8,867 nucleotides of DNA. It comes from an uncultured Bacilli bacterium. GTDB lineage: Bacteria; Bacillota_I; Bacilli_A; RF39; UBA660. The stretch spans positions 1-8,867 of the forward strand of contig CAKORQ010000025.1 of assembly GCA_934101445.1 (NCBI GenBank), given 5' to 3'. The position numbers and the translations under genes are program-made. Below, piece after piece: positions 7,642-8,867 of the stretch (positions are counted from its first letter, which is position 1; every line of letters starts with the position of its first letter). The notes below the pieces were generated by a model. That model was not told the origin of the DNA. It did no database searches and saw nothing but the letters and a program-made list of their open reading frames with translations.

Positions 7642-7650
7642 ATTATAGCA
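7642..7650 (-). promoter_or_regulatory. Extended -10 promoter of the HerA-like operon
   Basis: The minus strand reads TGcTATAAT, a perfect extended -10 (TG at 7649-7650, TATAAT at 7642-7647). No good -35 lies 16-18 bases upstream, since that region is the rpmA terminator hairpin. Transcription would start near 7635, leaving a short leader before the ATG at 7612. Confidence 0.62.
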
Positions 7651-7651
7651 T

Positions 7652-7690
7652 AAAAAAAGAAGTATACACTACTTAACTTCGTATACACTT
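7652..7690 (-). terminator. Rho-independent terminator of the rplU-prp-rpmA operon
   Basis: On the minus strand, AAGTGTATAC (7681-7690) pairs with GTGTATACTT (7660-7669) over 10 bp with two G-U pairs and an 11-base loop. C and seven T residues (7652-7658) follow. The rpmA stop codon (7669-7671) sits at the loop/arm junction, so the hairpin begins inside the coding region. A shorter 5-bp GAAGT/ACTTC alternative uses the same T tract. Confidence 0.72.
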
Positions 7691-7956
7691 ACTTTTTTCT
7701 TATCTCTACCTAAACGTTCAAATTTAACAACGCCTGCTACTAAAGCATATAGAGTATGGTCTTTTCCCATTCCAACATTTGTTCCTGGATAAATCTTAGT
7801 TCCTCTTTGACGATAGATTATTGAACCAGCACTAACAACTTCACCGTCGCTAGCCTTAGCGCCTAATCTACGACCAACAGAATCTCTACCGTTTTGAGTA
7901 GAACCTTGAGCCTTAACGTGAGCAAATAATTGGATATTCAATTTCATAAAATTCAT
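7669..7956 (-). CDS. rpmA: Ribosomal protein bL27 with cleavable N-terminal extension
   Basis: This 95-residue protein is a complete bL27, a large-subunit protein whose N terminus reaches the peptidyl transferase centre. The core motifs STQNGRDS, RRLGAKASDG, IIYRQRGTKIYPG and VGMGKDHTLYAL are all present. The first 11 residues, ending IQLF, form the extension known in Bacillota. Cleavage between F11 and A12 would expose the mature AHVKAQG end. The canonical site reads LQFF, so this one is a variant. Two ATGs are possible; AGGAGG (7963-7968) is 6 bases from the first (7954-7956) but 15 from the second, so the first is chosen. The gene overlaps prp by four bases (ATGA), which couples the substrate to its protease. 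The ribosome binding site lies within the last prp codons. Confidence 0.96.
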   Translation of the reverse strand: MNFMKLNIQLFAHVKAQGSTQNGRDSVGRRLGAKASDGEVVSAGSIIYRQRGTKIYPGTNVGMGKDHTLYALVAGVVKFERLGRDKKKVSVYEVK

Positions 7957-8264
7957 TTTAATCCTCCTATTTTTATATTTTGTGGATAGTCAGTTGCTAA
8001 CTCTTTTAACATATCTATTAAAACATTTAAAAGTTTATTAGTAACATCACTATTCCTTAGAACAGTAATGCAAACATTACCTTCTTTAGTATCGTATTTA
8101 ATTGTATTTTCTTCTAAGGCTATTATATTATTTATAGTTGTTGTAACTATACTAGATACAGCCGCACAAACAATATCTTTACCTAAAGTATCATAATCAG
8201 CATGACCCTTAATACTTAATCTCTCAATTAAACCATTAGATACTGCACAGTTCACTTTTATCAT
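7953..8264 (-). CDS. prp: Ribosomal-processing cysteine protease Prp
   Basis: This 103-residue protein matches the Prp family (formerly YsxB), which removes the N-terminal extension of bL27. The catalytic pair is visible: H21 in the GHAD motif and C33 in DIVCAAVS, with the conserved D30. Length and position between rplU and rpmA are typical for Bacillota. The ATG (8262-8264) lies two bases after the rplU stop with no clear ribosome binding site, so translation probably depends on ribosomes finishing rplU, which would keep protease levels low. The stop is TGA, which shows that UGA is not read as tryptophan in this organism. Without the neighbours it could be annotated only as a small conserved protein, but motifs and synteny make the assignment firm. 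Confidence 0.95.
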   Translation of the reverse strand: MIKVNCAVSNGLIERLSIKGHADYDTLGKDIVCAAVSSIVTTTINNIIALEENTIKYDTKEGNVCITVLRNSDVTNKLLNVLIDMLKELATDYPQNIKIGGLK

Positions 8265-8266
8265 AA

Positions 8267-8569
8267 TTATTTAACATTAATAGACTTAATAGTAACCTTA
8301 GTATATGGTTGTCTATGTCCTTGTTTTTTACGATATTTCTTCTTAGGTTTATACTTAAATACAGTAATTTTCTTTTGTTTACCTTGTTTTTCAACAACGC
8401 CAACAACACTTGCATTTTTAACTGTTGGATTACCAAATACTTCGCCAGCCATAAGAACTTCATCAAAAGTTACTTCTTTACCAACTTCAGCATCTAATTT
8501 TTCAACATAAACTACATCGCCTTCAGAAACACAATATTGTTTTCCACCTGTTACAAAAATTGCTTTCAT
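8267..8569 (-). CDS. rplU: Ribosomal protein bL21
   Basis: This 100-residue protein is a normal-length bL21, which binds 23S rRNA in the large subunit. It starts MKAIFVTGGKQYCVSEGD and carries the family signature KYKPKKKYRKKQGHRQPYT followed by VTIKSI at the C terminus. AAGGAGGG lies just upstream of the ATG at 8567-8569. It is the first gene of rplU-prp-rpmA and is preceded by a near-consensus promoter and a structured leader, which suggests autogenous control. Nothing in the protein is unusual. Confidence 0.97.
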   Translation of the reverse strand: MKAIFVTGGKQYCVSEGDVVYVEKLDAEVGKEVTFDEVLMAGEVFGNPTVKNASVVGVVEKQGKQKKITVFKYKPKKKYRKKQGHRQPYTKVTIKSINVK

Positions 8570-8582
8570 AATTTCCCTCCTT

Positions 8583-8664
8583 ATAAATTTAAGACACGCC
8601 CTTAAGGTGGTATAAAACTCTTCTAACCTTTTTAGTGCGGTTTTAAGAAAGCCCTTAAAACATC
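8583..8664 (-). ncRNA. Structured 5' leader resembling the L21 leader
   Basis: Between the predicted transcription start (about 8664) and the rplU ribosome binding site lies a structured region. Stem 1 pairs GTTTTAAG (8654-8661) with CTTAAAAC (8640-8647) over 8 bp around the loop GGCTTT. Stem 2 pairs AAGGT (8626-8630) with ACCTT (8604-8608) around a 17-base loop containing TTAGAAGAG. A TTAAGGGC element occurs once in stem 1 and again after stem 2. Position and elements fit the L21 leader family of Bacillota, thought to mediate feedback by r-protein binding. I identified it by eye, without a covariance search. Confidence 0.6.
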
Positions 8665-8668
8665 TGTT

Positions 8669-8697
8669 ATTTTATCAAAGTATCTTATATATGTCAA
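8669..8697 (-). promoter_or_regulatory. Strong promoter of the rplU-prp-rpmA operon
   Basis: On the minus strand, a perfect TTGACA -35 (8692-8697) is spaced 17 bases from TAAAAT (8669-8674), with TG one base before the -10 (TGaTAAAAT). This is the best promoter in the window. Transcription would start near 8663-8665, giving a leader of about 95 bases. Confidence 0.85.
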
Positions 8698-8717
8698 TTG
8701 CCTTTGTCGACTATTTT

Positions 8718-8735
8718 TGCTAAAAATTTTTAGCA
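8718..8735. repeat. Perfect 18-bp palindrome upstream of the rplU promoter
   Basis: TGCTAAAAATTTTTAGCA is a perfect inverted repeat with no spacer, about 20 bases upstream of the rplU -35. As RNA it would give at most a 7-bp hairpin, and no T tract follows on either strand, so it does not look like a terminator. A protein binding site is possible; chance in AT-rich DNA cannot be excluded. Confidence 0.4.
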
Positions 8736-8773
8736 TATTCCCTTAAAAATTCTTGTTTATTTTACCCTTATAA

Positions 8774-8866
8774 TGTATCATACCTATATCTTATAAACAT
8801 ATAACAATTAGTTACCTTGGTCGAATATCAGATGCTTTAAATATTGATATTACCGAGTTTTTTAAA
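8774..8866 (+). pseudogene. Fragment of an XRE-type helix-turn-helix protein (continues past the window)
   Basis: On the plus strand the frame ending at 8866 encodes ITISYLGRISDALNIDIT and then EFFK. This matches the last helices of XRE/SinR-type DNA-binding domains (compare the family pattern ...L.KIA.AL.V....FF). The frame is closed upstream by TAA at 8771-8773. No ATG, GTG or TTG start with a ribosome binding site lies between, and I find no N-terminal helices of the domain in the other plus-strand frames of 8700-8773. It therefore looks like a 5'-truncated remnant of a regulator gene, although its 3' part lies outside the window. It is divergent from every intact gene here. Confidence 0.45.
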
Positions 8867-8867
8867 T

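Noticed and set aside
8236..8497. Overlapping open frames on both strands within rplU and the start of prp
   Set aside because: They fall inside the well-identified bL21 gene in other frames, with low-complexity products and no start signals.
1..8867. CRISPR array, tRNA, rRNA or insertion sequence
   Set aside because: No regularly spaced repeats, cloverleaf-like sequences, transposase motifs or terminal inverted repeats were seen on either strand.

Overview
The window is AT-rich (about 30% GC by eye), and every intact gene lies on the minus strand. UGA is used as a real stop (end of prp) and tryptophan is TGG, so the standard bacterial code applies rather than the Mycoplasma code. The rplU-prp-rpmA operon, the cleavable N-terminal extension on L27, strong AGGAGG ribosome binding sites and SigA-type promoters with extended -10 elements point to Bacillota. 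An AT-rich, Bacilli-like gut lineage related to RF39/Erysipelotrichia is plausible, but that placement is inference.

Layout in transcriptional order, from the right edge leftwards. (1) 8774-8866 (+): a fragment resembling the C-terminal half of an XRE-type helix-turn-helix domain, with no visible start. (2) 8697-7652: a near-consensus promoter, a structured leader resembling the L21 leader, then rplU-prp-rpmA, closed by a hairpin terminator that overlaps the end of rpmA. (3) 7650-4354: a promoter whose extended -10 sits directly against that terminator drives a HerA-like hexameric ATPase gene. One base later follows a gene for a two-domain protein: an N-terminal module resembling an ADP-ribosyltransferase fold and a C-terminal shikimate-kinase-like P-loop domain. 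I consider this pair the most interesting locus here. (4) 4288-1532: a promoter, an SPFH/YdjI-like protein ending in a SHOCT domain, and a membrane protein with two zinc ribbons (YdjG-like), closed by a clear terminator. (5) 1527-886: a monocistronic unit for an unrecognised 190-residue protein, with its own promoter region and terminator. (6) 842-1: a promoter, an OmpR/PhoB-family response regulator, and the first 41 codons of an overlapping sensor kinase gene cut by the window edge.

Functionally, the window joins a ribosomal-protein operon (with the protease that matures L27), a probable membrane-stress SPFH/zinc-ribbon pair, a two-component system and a compact HerA-plus-effector-like pair. 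That pair could be a DNA-processing or defence module, but nothing in the window proves it.
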